Source of the DNA: Meloidogyne chitwoodi
Taxonomy: Eukaryota; Nematoda; Chromadorea; Rhabditida; Meloidogynidae
Reading direction: 5' to 3'
DNA: 64,000 bases
NCBI GenBank assembly: GCA_015183035.1
Contig: JACZZP010000015.1
Span: forward strand, 1,302,001 to 1,366,000
The position numbers were made by a program, and so were the translations under genes. A model generated the notes under the pieces. That model was not told the DNA's origin. It did no database searches and was given only the letters and a program-made list of their open reading frames with translations. Positions 1 to 12,475 of the stretch are shown in pieces (the first letter of the stretch is position 1; each line of letters starts with the position of its first letter).

Positions 1-3000
1 TTTTAATTAATTAATTAAAATTAAATTAAATTAAAAAAAAAACTTTAGCAGTAGAAGCACGTGGTCTAGGTAATTGTTGAGCAGATATAATTTTTAAATG
101 AAGTATTTGTTGTTGGGAATTATTATTATTATTAATTAATAATTGTTTATTATTATTTAAAGATATAATTTTTTTAATATTTTGATTATTATTATTATTT
201 ATTTTTTGTTCATCATTTAATAAATTATTAAAAGAATTAATAATATTATTATTATTTTCTTCTTCTTCTTTAATCATTATAGAAGGTTTTAAAACATAAC
301 CACAATTTCCATTTGCAAGAAATTTTCCCTTATTTTAATAAATAATTAATAAAATTAAATAAAAAAACTTCTTGTAAATCCATCATTAATCCAGGTGTTT
401 GATAATTTAAAGCAACAAATTGACAACCAAAATTCCAAAATTCTTGAGGATTTAAATTTGAAGAATCAATACGTTGATGACTTGGAAATACACGAATTAA
501 ACGATTATTTGAAGAAGAAGAAGAAGAAAAGAGATAATTTGGTTGTAAATGAACAAATTGAATACTTTAAAATTAATTAATTAATTAATTAATATTTAAA
601 TTATTTACCAATCACTTTCTGATATTGAAATAATATGACTTTTAGGTGAAACTAAAAAATAAATAAAAATAAATTAAATTAAATAATAAATTTAATATTT
701 TTACATTTATCAATATCTCCAATTTCATTAATTCTTGCAAAAATAGCAAAAGGAGCTATTAAATCTTTAATTTCTTTTAATAAAGGCATTAAACGTTTTT
801 TAGATTTTTGTTCGTTTTGTAATAAATTAGTATTTTCTCTAGTAAATAATAATAAATCTGAAGATTCATTTTCTTCTTCTATTTCACCTATTGGAGAATT
901 TCCTTCATAAAAAGAACCCTAAAAATTAAATTTAAAATAAAAAAAGAAAAAAAAACCGAAAGAATAATTTTATTTAAAAATTTTTTAGGCGTTGGAATTT
1001 CTTTAGTCCAATCAGTTTGATCAAGTTTTGGTTTGTAAAGATGTTTACCTAATTTTAATTCTAATAAATTAAATAATTTATGTTGCCAATCAATTGAAAA
1101 TAAATGTAATTCAAGACGAATAAAAAGAGGAAATCTTTTTTTTTAAATTAAATAAATAAATAAATAAATAAACTTTGTTCTTTCAAATGCCATTTCATTA
1201 ATTAAATCAAGTACTGGACTTAATAATAATTTACTTGTTAAAGTTCCACCATTAAAAAGAACAGGTTCATCTATTTCACTATCATCATCAGGTTCCCAAA
1301 TATCCAATTCAATATAACGACTTTTTAAATTATTTAAAATAAATAAATTAATTAATTTATAATTATTAACCAATTTCTTTTTAATGCAGAAATATATCCA
1401 TCTAAAGAACTTGGTCCTCTTAATTGATCTTCAACTAAATAAGTATTAAATGATGTTGAAATAAAATAATTTGAAAAATGTTTTTCCATATTTTGACAAA
1501 CATTTAAATGTTCAGAATCAAATATTGAATTAATTTGTGAATTTAAAAAATTAGTAAAACCATCTACAGTCATTATATTTAATTCTTTAGCTTCAATTGA
1601 AGGTTCACATTGATCAATTATATTTTCACAAAATTGTTTTGTTATTCCAGAAAGGCCTTGTTCTGTTTCTAAGAATAATTGTAAATCCTTAATAAATATA
1701 TTTTAATTAATTAATTAATTAATTAAAATATACATTTGTATTTAAATAATCTTTATTTGCATATCTAACCATTAAAAAATAAATTTCTGGTCTAGTAGCT
1801 AAATCCTTATAAATATCAATAAAATGAACTTCATCAATCTTTCCACGTTGCATTTCATTATTATTTATTAAATTACTTGCTTCCTTTTTTTAAAAATAAA
1901 TTAATTTAAATTAATCAAAATACCTTGACTTTTTGTTTAATTCTAGAAATTAATAAACGATTATTTAATGAACGAATAAGACGAACAGTTGATTTTTCAC
2001 TAATATAACCTTTGTTCTTTTTTTTAATTTAAAAATAAATTAATTAATTAATTAATTTTAAATATTAATTAATTTATATAATTATTCCCCTTTTCCTTTT
2101 TATTAAAAAAATAAAATAAAAAAATACATCTTGATCAATTTCTTTAAATGAAAGAGAAAGCCAACGTTCTCTTAAATTAGCAGGAGATAAATATAAATTA
2201 CCATTAATATTTATTTCTTTAATTAAAGAAGAAACTTCTCCACTTGCTAAAGAAATTAATCCAGTAATCTTTTTTAAATAAATAAATAAATAAATAAAAA
2301 TAATAAAATACCCAAATATTAGCATCACTAGCATTTAAAGCAATTAAATCAAGACATTCACGTTCATCTCCATGAATTATTGAAAATGCACATTCTTCCT
2401 TTAAATAATTAATTTAATTTTATATTTTAATTAATAAAACATTAATTTCAGGTGAAATAATAGGTTCAGTTAATTTAAGTAATTCAGAATTCCAACCAAC
2501 ACGAACTTCTTTAATTGAATTAATTGAAACTTTAAATATAAATTAATTAATTTATTTAAATTAATTTATTTAATTTTACTTCTAGCTTTATGTGGTTTTT
2601 TATTAGAAGGAGTCCAACGAATATATGCCTAATAAAATAATAATAATAATTTAATTAAATATATAACCATATCTTCATCTAATGAAAATATTCTTCTAAA
2701 TTGTCTAACATTTGTTCTTAATTTAATTAATTCAGTTCCTGATTGCATTAATGTAAAACAATCTGTTACTAAAATATTATTTAATTAATTAATTTAATTA
2801 ATTAAATTAAAAACCATTAGAAACAAGTAATTTCTTATTTTCAGCATTTTGTGAAGAACAAAAAGAAACATTTTTTCTACCTGAAGGAGATCTTTGTTGT
2901 TGTTTACCATTGGAATCAAAACGATGTTTACGTAAAGAACTACGTAAAGGTGAATTTCTATAAAATATAATATTAGTAATTTTTATTAATTTTTAAAATA

Positions 3001-3097
3001 TATTCTTTTAAATAAAATAAAGTATTTTAATTATAAAAAATAAAATAAAATAAATTATTATAACAAACTTATCAAAATGTTGAGGTTGTTGTAACAT
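1..3097 (-). CDS. pll-1: Phospholipase C-like, catalytically inactive (PRIP/PLL type), 3' end off window
   Basis: Multi-exon gene read leftwards. Exons carry, in order, a PRIP-like N-terminal segment (GRKNVSF), a PH domain ([18 protein letters not shown] ... IRWTPSNKK), EF-hand-like region, the PLC X domain ([20 protein letters not shown], then [11 protein letters not shown]), a Y domain ([19 protein letters not shown], then [12 protein letters not shown]) and the start of a C2 domain ([14 protein letters not shown]) before the window edge. Both catalytic histidines of active PLC enzymes are replaced: the first is Phe (STSFNTYL), the second is Asn ([11 protein letters not shown]), whereas the Glu/Asp of ELD are kept. 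The family is known to bind inositol phosphates without hydrolysing PIP2 and to scaffold receptor and phosphatase traffic. The chosen first exon is 3069-3097 ([10 protein letters not shown]), spliced in phase 2 to the exon 2815-2957. The 3' end lies beyond position 1. Identity is firm; the exact introns are read by eye. Confidence 0.9.
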
Positions 3098-3109
3098 TAT
3101 TTTATATAT

Positions 3110-4650
3110 TTAAATAAATATTTTATATTAAAGAAAAAAATAATAAAAAATATTATAAATAAATTTAATATATTTTTTTAGAAAATATTTTTAAAAAAAA
3201 GATGAGAAAAAATAAAAGAATAATTATTAATGTATAATTGACATAAATAGAAAAGAAGAGAGATAATTTTTACCTGAAAAGTGTATTTAAAAATTAAAAA
3301 TAAATTTAATTTAAAAATATTTAAATATTTCACTCTTTTTTCTTTTTTTTTTAATTTTATTTTTAAAAATCCCTTAATTGTATTTTTATATTTTTAGTTG
3401 GTTTTGGCTTTTCTTTTTTTATTTTATTAGAAAAAGAAAAAGAGGAAGTGCCGCTTTCGAGAATGTCAAAATGAAGTGGGAGAAAATCGCAAAAATAAAA
3501 TAAAAACTTTTTTTTAATAGAAAATAGTTGAGAATATTTTTTTCTTTTTTTTATTCATAAAAGATTTCCCATAATGCAATATATTGAATAAATAACCTTT
3601 GGGATTATAAATTGAAAAAAATAAAAATAAATAAATGTCCTAAAAATTCTTTGATTATTTTAAAATAAATAAATAATTTAATTTTTAAATTAATAAAAAA
3701 TAATATTTTTTAATTTATTTTCTAGTCAATTTAACAAATTTAAAAAAATATAAAGAAAAAATTCACAAAAAAAAAATTATTTTTTTGAGGTTTTTAAAAG
3801 CTTTTTTCCTTTATTTTTAGATAAATATGAAAAAAAAGAAAAAATATTTTTTGGTATATTTAAAAATAAATAAATATTAAATATCCATTATTTAAATAAA
3901 TCTAAAAAGAAAAGAAATATTTTTAATTTTAAAAAATAAATTGGGATAAATATTTTTTGGTATTTTTTTTAAATAAATTGTAACACGCAAATTGAACAAA
4001 AATATTTTTTAAAAAATAAAAAAAAATTAGTAAAAGAATTGTTAAAAAAGATTTAGGAAGTAAAAAAAAAATAAAAGAAAAAAAGAAAAATTCAATGTGG
4101 AATTTAATGTTTAAATAAAATTAAAAAAAATTGAAAAGAAAATTTTAAAAGTTTAAATAAAAATAAAAATATTATTTAATTTAAAATAAATATTATAATT
4201 AAGATAATTATATTATTTATTAATTAATTAAAATAATTTAATATTAATTTTAATTATTTAAAAATTAAATTAAGTTAATTTATAAAATTATAATTGGCTA
4301 AAACAAAAGAGAGAGAGAGAGAGTGACTTTTTTAGTTAATTCTCAATTATTATTGAATAATTTTAAAAAATATTTATTTATTTTGTGGGAATTTATTTTA
4401 TAATAAAATGAAAAATAAAATAAAATTTATTTTAATATAATTAAATAAAATAAATAAATATTTATTTATTTATTTAAAAATATTTAAATTGCGTGATAAT
4501 TAAAAAATTAAAAAAAACTATAAATAAATAAATAAATAAATTACTTAAAAATATTTATTATGTCAATAACAATTAAGTAATTAGCATTTTTAAAATTCTT
4601 TTTCATGAAAAAGAATTATAAAATATTTAAAAATATATTTTTAATTTTAA
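3110..4650. other. A/T-rich spacer upstream of the PLC-like gene
   Basis: Over 80% A+T with no convincing exon. The only higher-GC patch is around 3440-3495 (GAGGAAGTGCCGC...GAATGTCAAAATGAAGTGGG), which could be promoter sequence for the short first exon. A short (GA)n run is at 4309-4323. Confidence 0.5.
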
Positions 4651-4665
4651 TATTTAAATTAAAAC

Positions 4666-4937
4666 CTTTTTTGAAATCCTTTAATAATTAAATTATCTCC
4701 TCTAGGTGTTTGTGGTGCTGATGATGATGATGAATTATAATTATTAAATAAATAGGAAGGTATTTTGGTATTTATTTTTATTAAATTATTATTTTTATTT
4801 TTAATTATTTCTTCTTCACTAACACGACGATTAATTAATTTTCTTTTTGTAAATAAAATAGTCGAAGATAATGATGAATTTATTTTATTTATTTGATTAA
4901 TTAATTGTTCTTTATTATTATTATTATTATATTCCAT
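4666..4937 (-). CDS. Possible alternative first exon of the PLC-like gene
   Basis: An open frame of 90 codons starts with ATG at 4937 and ends at a donor (AAAAAG|GTTTTA) at 4666/4665 in phase 2, exactly the phase of the short first exon at 3069-3097. Joining it to the exon starting at 2957 would give FQKR followed by [10 protein letters not shown]. The peptide is Asn/Ser-rich with basic patches (FTKRKLINRRVSEEE) and SAPQTPRG, typical of a disordered N terminus. It could be an alternative 5' exon driven by an upstream promoter, or an unrelated small gene of 92 residues if unspliced. No domain is recognised. Confidence 0.4.
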
Positions 4938-4939
4938 TT

Positions 4940-6860
4940 TATTCTAAAATTATTTTTATAAATTTAAATTTTAAGAATTTTTAAACATTTTAAAATAAAA
5001 AAAAATAAATTAATTTTAATTAATTCTGTGAAAGTAATTTAAAAATTAAAATAAAATTTAAATAAATTTTAATATAAAATGACTTTTAAAAGATGAAAAG
5101 TAAAAAAAATAAAGAAAATTTCTGCCTTGGGCATTGCCATTAAATTTAAAAAAATGTTTGTTTTATTATTTATTTATTTATTTTTAAATCAATAAAAATA
5201 AAAGAGGAAAATATTAAAAAAAAAGAATATTCTAAAAAAATTAATTTTTATTAAAAATTAAAATTATTATATTAAAAAAGAAAGATAATAATTAATTTAA
5301 ATAATTAATTTAAATATTGATTTTGTAAAAATTATTTTTTATAAATAAAATCTTTAAATTATTTAATTTTTTTTATTGAATTTAATTAATAGGTATGTTT
5401 AATTTTTATAAAATTATTTTTTTGTTATTTATTTAATTTAATTATATCTCAAACAATTTTTTAAAATATTTTTTAAATAAATATTTAAAAATTAAATTAA
5501 TTAATAAAAAATGTTATATTTATTTTTAAAATAAAATATAATTTAAATATTATTATTAATTTATTAATTAATTATTATTTTGTTTTATAAAATAAAAAAA
5601 GGAAAAAAACTTAAAAATTGATAAAAAATATAAAAATAATTTAAAACAAAATTTTATTTTTTAAAAGAAAATGAAAATATTTAATAAAATTTTGGCCAAA
5701 ATAAAATAAATAAAATCATTCACTTTTTTTATATTTAATTTCCTAAAACATTTCTAATAAAATAAAAGCCTTGTAGTAATAATAATATTTTGTTAAGAGT
5801 CATATAAGGATATATTTTTTGTTTTAAATAATAAATAATATAAAAAAAAGAAAAAGGAAATTAAGTTTGAGGTTTTTTTTATAAAAAATAAGAGAAATAT
5901 ATATTTATTTATATATTTTATTTAGATAAAATAAAATAAAGAAAATATTTAAAATAAAAGAAAAACTGATTTGACAGAAGGAAATAAAATGTTTTTTTTT
6001 AATTTAATTTAACATGAGTTATTTATTATAAAAATAATTTATTATAACTTTAATTAAAATTATTTAATAAAATATATTAATTACTTTATTCTTTTTTAAA
6101 TTTAATTTAATAAGTAAATACATTGTTCTAAATAAATAAATTAATTTTTAAATAATAATTTTAATAATAAAAATATTTAATTAAAATAATATCTTTTTTT
6201 ATTTATTTTAATAATTTAATCAAAAGTTTAAATCATTTTATTTATTTTTTTAATTTCTGTTCCTCAAAGGTTTCTTCTGTTACGCTGGTAACCAATAAAA
6301 AATAATTAATCTAATAAAACAATATTTAAAAAATACAAAAATAATATTTAAATATAAAATAATTAATTTAATTTAAATTTTATTTTTTTAATAAAATCCT
6401 CGAATTTTTTGTTTTAATTATTTATATTTTGTGTTGACTACAACTATTATTTTTATTTTTAAAATTTTAAATAAAAAATTAAAAAAAAATAAAAATATTA
6501 CAAAAAAAAATTATAAAATTTAAAAATTATTTCCTTATAATAAGAGGGTGGTTACAATAAAATTAATTTACAATAAAATCCATTTTTATAAAAAAAAAGG
6601 TAAAAAAGGGTGGGAGAATGTGTGCGTGTGTTTATGGAATGTGTGAATATATAAATATGTAAAAGCTGAAAAATATATTTAATTTTATTATTATTTAATT
6701 TTCTTTTATTTATTATAAGAATTTCCTTTTTATTTTTAATATTTAGAAAACTAATACTTTTTTTTAGTTTATAAAAATTAAAAAACTTTAAAGAAATTAT
6801 ATTTAAATAAAATTAATTTAATATTTTTCTCAAAATTAAAAAAAAATTTTTAATTAAATT
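4940..6860. other. A/T-rich intergenic region
   Basis: Very A/T-rich; no exon, RNA or repeat unit that I can support. Slightly more complex patches lie at 6255-6295 and at 6605-6650 (GTGTGCGTGTG), the latter upstream of the small gene at 6866. Confidence 0.5.
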
Positions 6861-6865
6861 TATTA

Positions 6866-7276
6866 ATGGAAAAGAAGCAAACAATTGAAGAAATAAAACA
6901 AAAACAACCATTTCTTTCAAATAAACAAAAAGGAAAAAGTGAAGAACAAATTAATACAGTAAATAAATAATTAAATATTATATTTATTTTTTAAATAATA
7001 ATAGGTATATTTTTTAAGGCTAAAATAACTGCTGCAGAAATATTAAAAAAATCACTAAAAATTAAAAGTCATTCACAAACAACAATTCGAGTTGGTCCAT
7101 TTGCTGCAATTCGTGAAGCAGAAACTGAAAGACGTCGTCGACAAAATGGTGGTTCTATGGATGAAGATGAATTGGAGGGAAATTCTGAATTAAAAGCTTC
7201 AATGAGTGAAGAAACTTTTACAATAAATAATAATAAAAAAATTAATAAAAATATTAATAGGGAAATAAAAAATTGA
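6866..7276 (+). CDS. Small unknown protein, 116 residues
   Basis: Two exons, 6866-6958 and 7019-7276, joined in phase 0 across a 60-bp intron (ACA|GTAAAT ... TTTAAG|GCT). The product is charged and low in hydrophobics: a Lys-rich start (MEKKQTIEEIKQKQPF), a central segment TTIRVGPFAAIREAETERRR that looks structured or conserved, an acidic stretch (MDEDELEG) and an Asn/Lys tail. No signal peptide, membrane segment or known domain is visible. It has its own spacer on both sides. A second AG at 7012 would add a few residues. I do not recognise the family. Confidence 0.55.
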
Positions 7277-7478
7277 ATTTAATATACTTATGTACATTTT
7301 AATCTGTTTTTAAAAGATCTTTCCATTTGTATTTTATTATCCAATTTTAATATATAAAATTAAAGTCTCCCTTACTCACTTTAAATACATATATATTTTT
7401 AGTTAATGTGACCATTTATTTGTGTTAATAAAATCGTGTAAAAGTATTACGTTATGCATCGGGTTGGTGGCCCATCCT

Positions 7479-7808
7479 TTCGTCACTAAACCTTTCGTCA
7501 AAACTTTTCTCATGGCCCAGATCAGACCTGGATAATATTTATGTCATTCGAAAGAGCTCGTCGAGCTGAGTCGAATGAGCAAAATTAGCCTGCAGACACA
7601 ATTTCAGGCCAAGATACAGGCCCCTGAATATTGAAAAACCATAGAAGTAGGGTTTTGATAGTTGGGGGCCTGTATCATGGCCCAAAATTGTGTTCGCAGG
7701 CTAATGGCTCATTCGACTCAGCTCGACGAGCTCTTTCGAATGACATAAATATTATCCAGGTCTGATCTGGGCCATGAGAAAAGTTTTGACGAAAGGTTTA
7801 GTGACGAA
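7479..7808. mobile_element. Foldback (long inverted repeat) MITE, about 330 bp
   Basis: Two nearly perfect inverted arms start with TTCGTCACTAAACCTTTCGT at 7479 and end with its complement at 7808. Each arm contains TCATTCGAAAGAGCTCGTCG. The loop lies near 7640-7665. A second TTCGTCACT motif lies outside the right arm (7812-7822), and CATCGGG flanks the whole at 7457-7463 and 7835-7841, a possible target duplication. The same core word recurs in the foldback at 41542-42189. No coding capacity. Confidence 0.8.
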
Positions 7809-8082
7809 TGCTTCAGTGACGAAGAATAGGGAACCATCGGGGGTGTCGGATTAAATGGAAGCACCAAATCGTTTCTTTGAGTTCGCGTTCAAACTGATGA
7901 ATTAAAAAGAAACGGTTGTCTGCTATTTCTCATTATTAACCACTCTATTTTTCATTTTTCCAAACTTAAAAGTTTGACTTCAAAAAGTTTGGATTCGATG
8001 CTACGAATTTTCATAATGGGAGTACCTTTATTAGTTAATTTTTAATTATTTAGGTCTATTAAATTTTTAATTTACGAAAATT

Positions 8083-8767
8083 ATGGCTGACGATGGTGTT
8101 GTACTTGATGACATTGCAATGGATGAAACTGGACCAGACGCTGATCGTAATTTTATTTCATATCTTAAATAAAATTCATTTTTAGTGGACGAAATTAGAA
8201 AGGGTGTATCTAAAAGGAAAGGCCGTGGGTTTGAAGGGTCTCAGAAAAGCAATGTAAAGGAGTATGATACACTTGGTGGTGATAGTAATTTTGGACCGCA
8301 ACGTTCTGTTGAGGTTTTTAATTTAAATATTACTTTTATTTTCTATTTATTTTTAATAAAATTTAGTCTTAAAGTAAGTCAGTTATAATTTGATTTCAGG
8401 GTTGGATAATTTTTGTCACAAACATCCATGAAGAAGCACAAGAGGAAGATGGTAAATATATTTTTATTTCTTTGAAAATTTATTTTTAAAATTTTAGTCA
8501 AGGATCTTTTCAAGGATTACGGCAATGTGTTAAACATGCATTTAAACCTTGATCGACGAACTGGCTACTTTAAAGGATATGCTATTGTCCAATTTGAGAC
8601 ACAGAAGGAAGCAGCTGATGCTATTTCTGGATGTTTATATTTTTCTTTATCTTTTTTATAAAAGTTTAAAATTTAAACTTCTTCTAGTGAATGGCTTTGA
8701 TTTTCTTGGTCAAGAATTAGCCGCCGATTGGTGTTTTGTTAAAGGAGGACGCGATAAGAGACGTTGA
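8083..8767 (+). CDS. rnp-4: RNA-binding protein 8A / Y14, exon junction complex core
   Basis: Five short exons give a protein of about 150 residues: an acidic N terminus ([19 protein letters not shown]), the Y14 linker ([29 protein letters not shown]) and one RRM with RNP-like strands ([20 protein letters not shown]), ending [18 protein letters not shown]. Length and ending match Y14, although the tail is shorter than the Arg/Ser-rich vertebrate one. Y14 binds Mago and is deposited upstream of exon junctions, acting in export, localisation and decay of mRNA. A TTATTTAG acceptor-like site 30 bp before the ATG could receive a trans-spliced leader. GPATCH1, another spliceosomal protein, follows 378 bp downstream on the same strand. 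Confidence 0.93.
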
Positions 8768-8769
8768 GG

Positions 8770-9144
8770 TTTTTTGATTTATTGGAATATTATACACTCA
8801 TTTCTTTATTTAATCGATTTGACTGAATGAATCTTTACAAGATATTTTGATTTTTGTTATAACTCAAATTTTTTGGTTGAACAATTATTTTACATGTTTA
8901 ATTTCTTCCCTTTTTTAAATGTCGTGTAAATGTTGACCAACTTTTTGAGGATTTTTTGATTAGCTTTTTGCTACTAAAGTTTATTTTTTTCTAACTTTAT
9001 AGAATACAAGTTTAATTTCTTGTATTATTTTTTATTAAATTAGTCTTAAAAAATTGTTTTGTATTCTAATTTAAAATTTATTACTTTTTTGACTAAAAAT
9101 TCGAATTTTTTAAAATTATCTGTTCTTACATCCATTCAAATAAA
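8770..9144. other. Spacer between RBM8A and GPATCH1
   Basis: T-rich 3' untranslated and intergenic sequence; no exon or RNA seen. The short distance would allow a trans-spliced operon, but I see no decisive signal. Confidence 0.4.
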
Positions 9145-12100
9145 ATGGTTTATGGAACACCATTTGAGCAGTTGGAAGATGAAACAAGTAAGTAGAATAT
9201 AGAGAAAATTTGTATGGAATGGAAAGTTGTCTTTCTCGTTTATTAGTCTTTTTTAAAAAGAAATATTATTGTAAATTAATTTTATTAAGAATCAGCAGTT
9301 TCGAAGAAACCAAAAGGTATTCAAGATGAAATAGTTACAGATGAACGTGGACGACGTCGCTTCCATGGAGCTTTTACAGGAGGCTTTTCTTCTGGATATT
9401 TTAACACTGCTGGATCTAAACATGGTTAAAATTTATAAATTTTAATTAAAAATTAATTATAATTTTTGGGTTGGGTACCGCAAACATTTAAATCAAGTAG
9501 AACTGACCGTGGTGAACGCCTTGAACAAGCGGCCGAGGATTATATGGATGATGAAGTTGGTCTTCTGATCATATTAAATATAATAATTGTTTTGAGGATT
9601 TTGGAGAATTTGGAATTGCTGCACGTAAATTTCGAACAAAAGCTGATTTTATGGATACACTGGCTGCGCCTGGAGAAGAACGTTTACTTGCATGGGAAAG
9701 AGCTGGTACTTCAACAAATGTAGTCATTGGTGATGATGGAAGTTTGACAAATAAATTAAATTCATTACTTCGTCCTGTAAAGTATTAACCTTCTTTAATT
9801 AAATTAAAAATATTAAATTTAAGTGATTCAATAGGAATGAGAATTCTTCGTAAAATGGGTTGGCGACCAGGAAAAGGAGTTGGAGCAAAAATGACTCGCC
9901 GTGCTTTAGAGAGGCAAAAATGTAACTAAAATAATTGTTTCTAAAATAATTATAATTAAAAATTATTTTAAGTGATCGATGCAAAAAATGCTGGTAAGGA
10001 AGCAGACTTTGATGAAGAAACTGTTCGAGATACCGAAGAAATAATTCCAACAGCAGAATTTTCTCCAGATGATATAAAACCATTAGAAATTTGTCAAAAA
10101 GAAGATGTTCATGGAATGGGATATAAACCTTTACAGGAAATTGGTGTTCTCTCAGAAAAATATGGAAGAGTGACTGCTACATTGAAGAAAGTTAATCAAA
10201 GTGGAAGAGGAATTAGAGGACAGGTAAAGATAATAAATAAAAAAATTTTCTAAATTTAAAAAAATTCTTATGACAATTATTTTTTTCAAAAAATTTCAAT
10301 TTAAAGGCCTTTGGTGTTGGAGCATTCGAAGATGATGACGAAGATATTTATACAAATTATGACCTAACCCAATATGATTTTGAGGTTGGTGCTACTAGTC
10401 AATCAACACAACTTAATGTACCTAAATGTTTGTTTTAATTAATTATTTAGTATTTAAAATTTTTTTTTAGTTGACTCAACTTTCATTCCATCCTCCTCTT
10501 CTAGTAAAATTGGAGGCAAAGATTTAACAAAATCTCAAAAATTTTTTACTTCTCAAATGCCTCCTCCTGGTTGGAGACCTAATACAAATAGGACAAAGTC
10601 TTTATTCACTTCTGGAAAAAAAGAAATTTCTAAAAAATTACCTGAAGCAGTTTTAAAGGCAAGTACTCAATTAACTCCTTTTCAACGTGCTAAACTTCTT
10701 GGTGAGCGTGATCATTCAGTGATGGAAATGTTAACTAATGAACAACGAGCTAAATTAAAATTAAATAATTTTATTGTTTCCGATAGTTCTAGAAATGAAA
10801 ATGTAATTGATTTTTTTTAAATAAATTTTTGTTATTATATAACAGAAAGAACATTATCATCATTTAAAACATTCTGATGATTATCGTAAACAGTTTGGGA
10901 ATAATAGTTCAACAGCACAACCATTTGAAGAAGAGCCACTAAAAGCTCATAGATTTCGTCAATATGTCAATTATCTTAAGAGAGGTTTTAAATAATTTTG
11001 GAAATTATTAAAAAAAATTAATATTGTTTTCTTTAATATTCTTTTAATTAATTTAATTATTTTTGAGGTATTCCATTTATACAACCAACTGAAATGACTC
11101 TTTTACAATGGGAAAGTGAAAAAATAGAATTTGAGAATGCACTCCCTTCAGAATTACGTGTTTTTCTTAAAGAAGTTCAAGAGAGACAAAAGCCTTTAGC
11201 CAAGTTGGACTTTGCTCAGCCGATAGCTGAACATTTAAAACAACGTTTTGCTCGCGAATCGGGAGTAGATAAAGAAGACTATGATGAACAGATAAAACAT
11301 GAAGTTAGTTAATTTTTAAGAAATATTTTATTATTATTATTTTAGTCTTCTATAAAAACTGATCCTCAGTTAGAAGCTGTTCGCTCTAATCAATTTGGTG
11401 TTTCTACTCGTCAACTTCATGAATGGCATCCTTCCCCTGATCTTTGCAAACGTTTTAATGTCCCTAACCCATATCCTGATTCACAATTGCTTGGAGTACC
11501 TGGATTGAGTGGACAACGATATGGAAACCAGAAGAATTATTCCTCTGAATATTCTTTAATGGAATTAGCTGGAAATATGGGTGGAAATAATAATAATAAT
11601 AATATATTATTAGATACTCAACATAGAAGACATTCTTCTCGTTTTGACCAAAAATTTGGGAATGAGCAACAACAACAAATTAAACCAATAATAAAGAATG
11701 AAGTAAAAGAAATAAATGAGGAAAAGGTTAATTATTTTTTGTTTAACTTTTGATAAAAGTTGAATTTCAATTTTAAAAAATTAAAAATAATTTATAGGTT
11801 GATTCTCAAAAAAATGTTGAAAATGCTCCAATGGAATTATTATCTGCCATTTTTGGAGATGATGATTTTGAAGATAATGATGAATTTAATAAAGAAGATG
11901 ATGAAGAAGAAAAGGAAGAAGAAGAAGTACTTATTCATTTACCTAAGAAAAAGCAGAAAAATGATATTAAAGAAGAAAATGGAAAATTAATTAATATTTC
12001 AAAAGAAAATATAATAACAATATTAGATATTGTAGATAATGATGATAATAATGTTTATGGACCTGCTATGCCTCCACCTGAATTTTTGGAAGAAAAATGT

Positions 12101-12375
12101 AGTCAGGTTTGTTTTTCTTTTTTTATTTAAAATAATTTTAAATATATTTTTAGAAAAAATTTCAATTAGAAGATAATAAAAATGTTTGTTCTCCTACTAC
12201 TGGTAATATTATAACAATTGAAAGTGATTGTGATAATAGTGATGATGTTAGTTCTGACGATGAAAGGAGAAAACGACGAAAAGAGAAAAAAAGAAAGAAG
12301 AAAATTAAAAAAGAAAAGAAGAAAAAACATAAAAATAAGAAAGAAAAATCATTAAATAAACATAAAACTTTTTAA
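9145..12375 (+). CDS. GPATCH1: G-patch domain protein 1 (GPATCH1)
   Basis: Multi-exon gene starting [14 protein letters not shown] at 9145. The conserved N-terminal block ([31 protein letters not shown]) is followed by a G-patch ([20 protein letters not shown]) and a long middle part with [18 protein letters not shown], a [10 protein letters not shown] block and a charged region. Near the C terminus is [17 protein letters not shown], then a very acidic stretch, and finally a Lys-rich tail ending [21 protein letters not shown]1 homologues are spliceosome-associated and activate a DEAH helicase through the G-patch. The stop at 12373-12375 is followed after about 100 bp by the convergent PLA2 gene. 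Exons are separated by introns of 40-80 bp. Confidence 0.93.
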
Positions 12376-12475
12376 TTAAAAAATATTTTTAGAATTATAC
12401 ATAAATAAAAATAAAATTTAATATTTTTTAAAATAGAAAAAATCCTTTTATTTAATTTTGGAAATTAAATATAAA

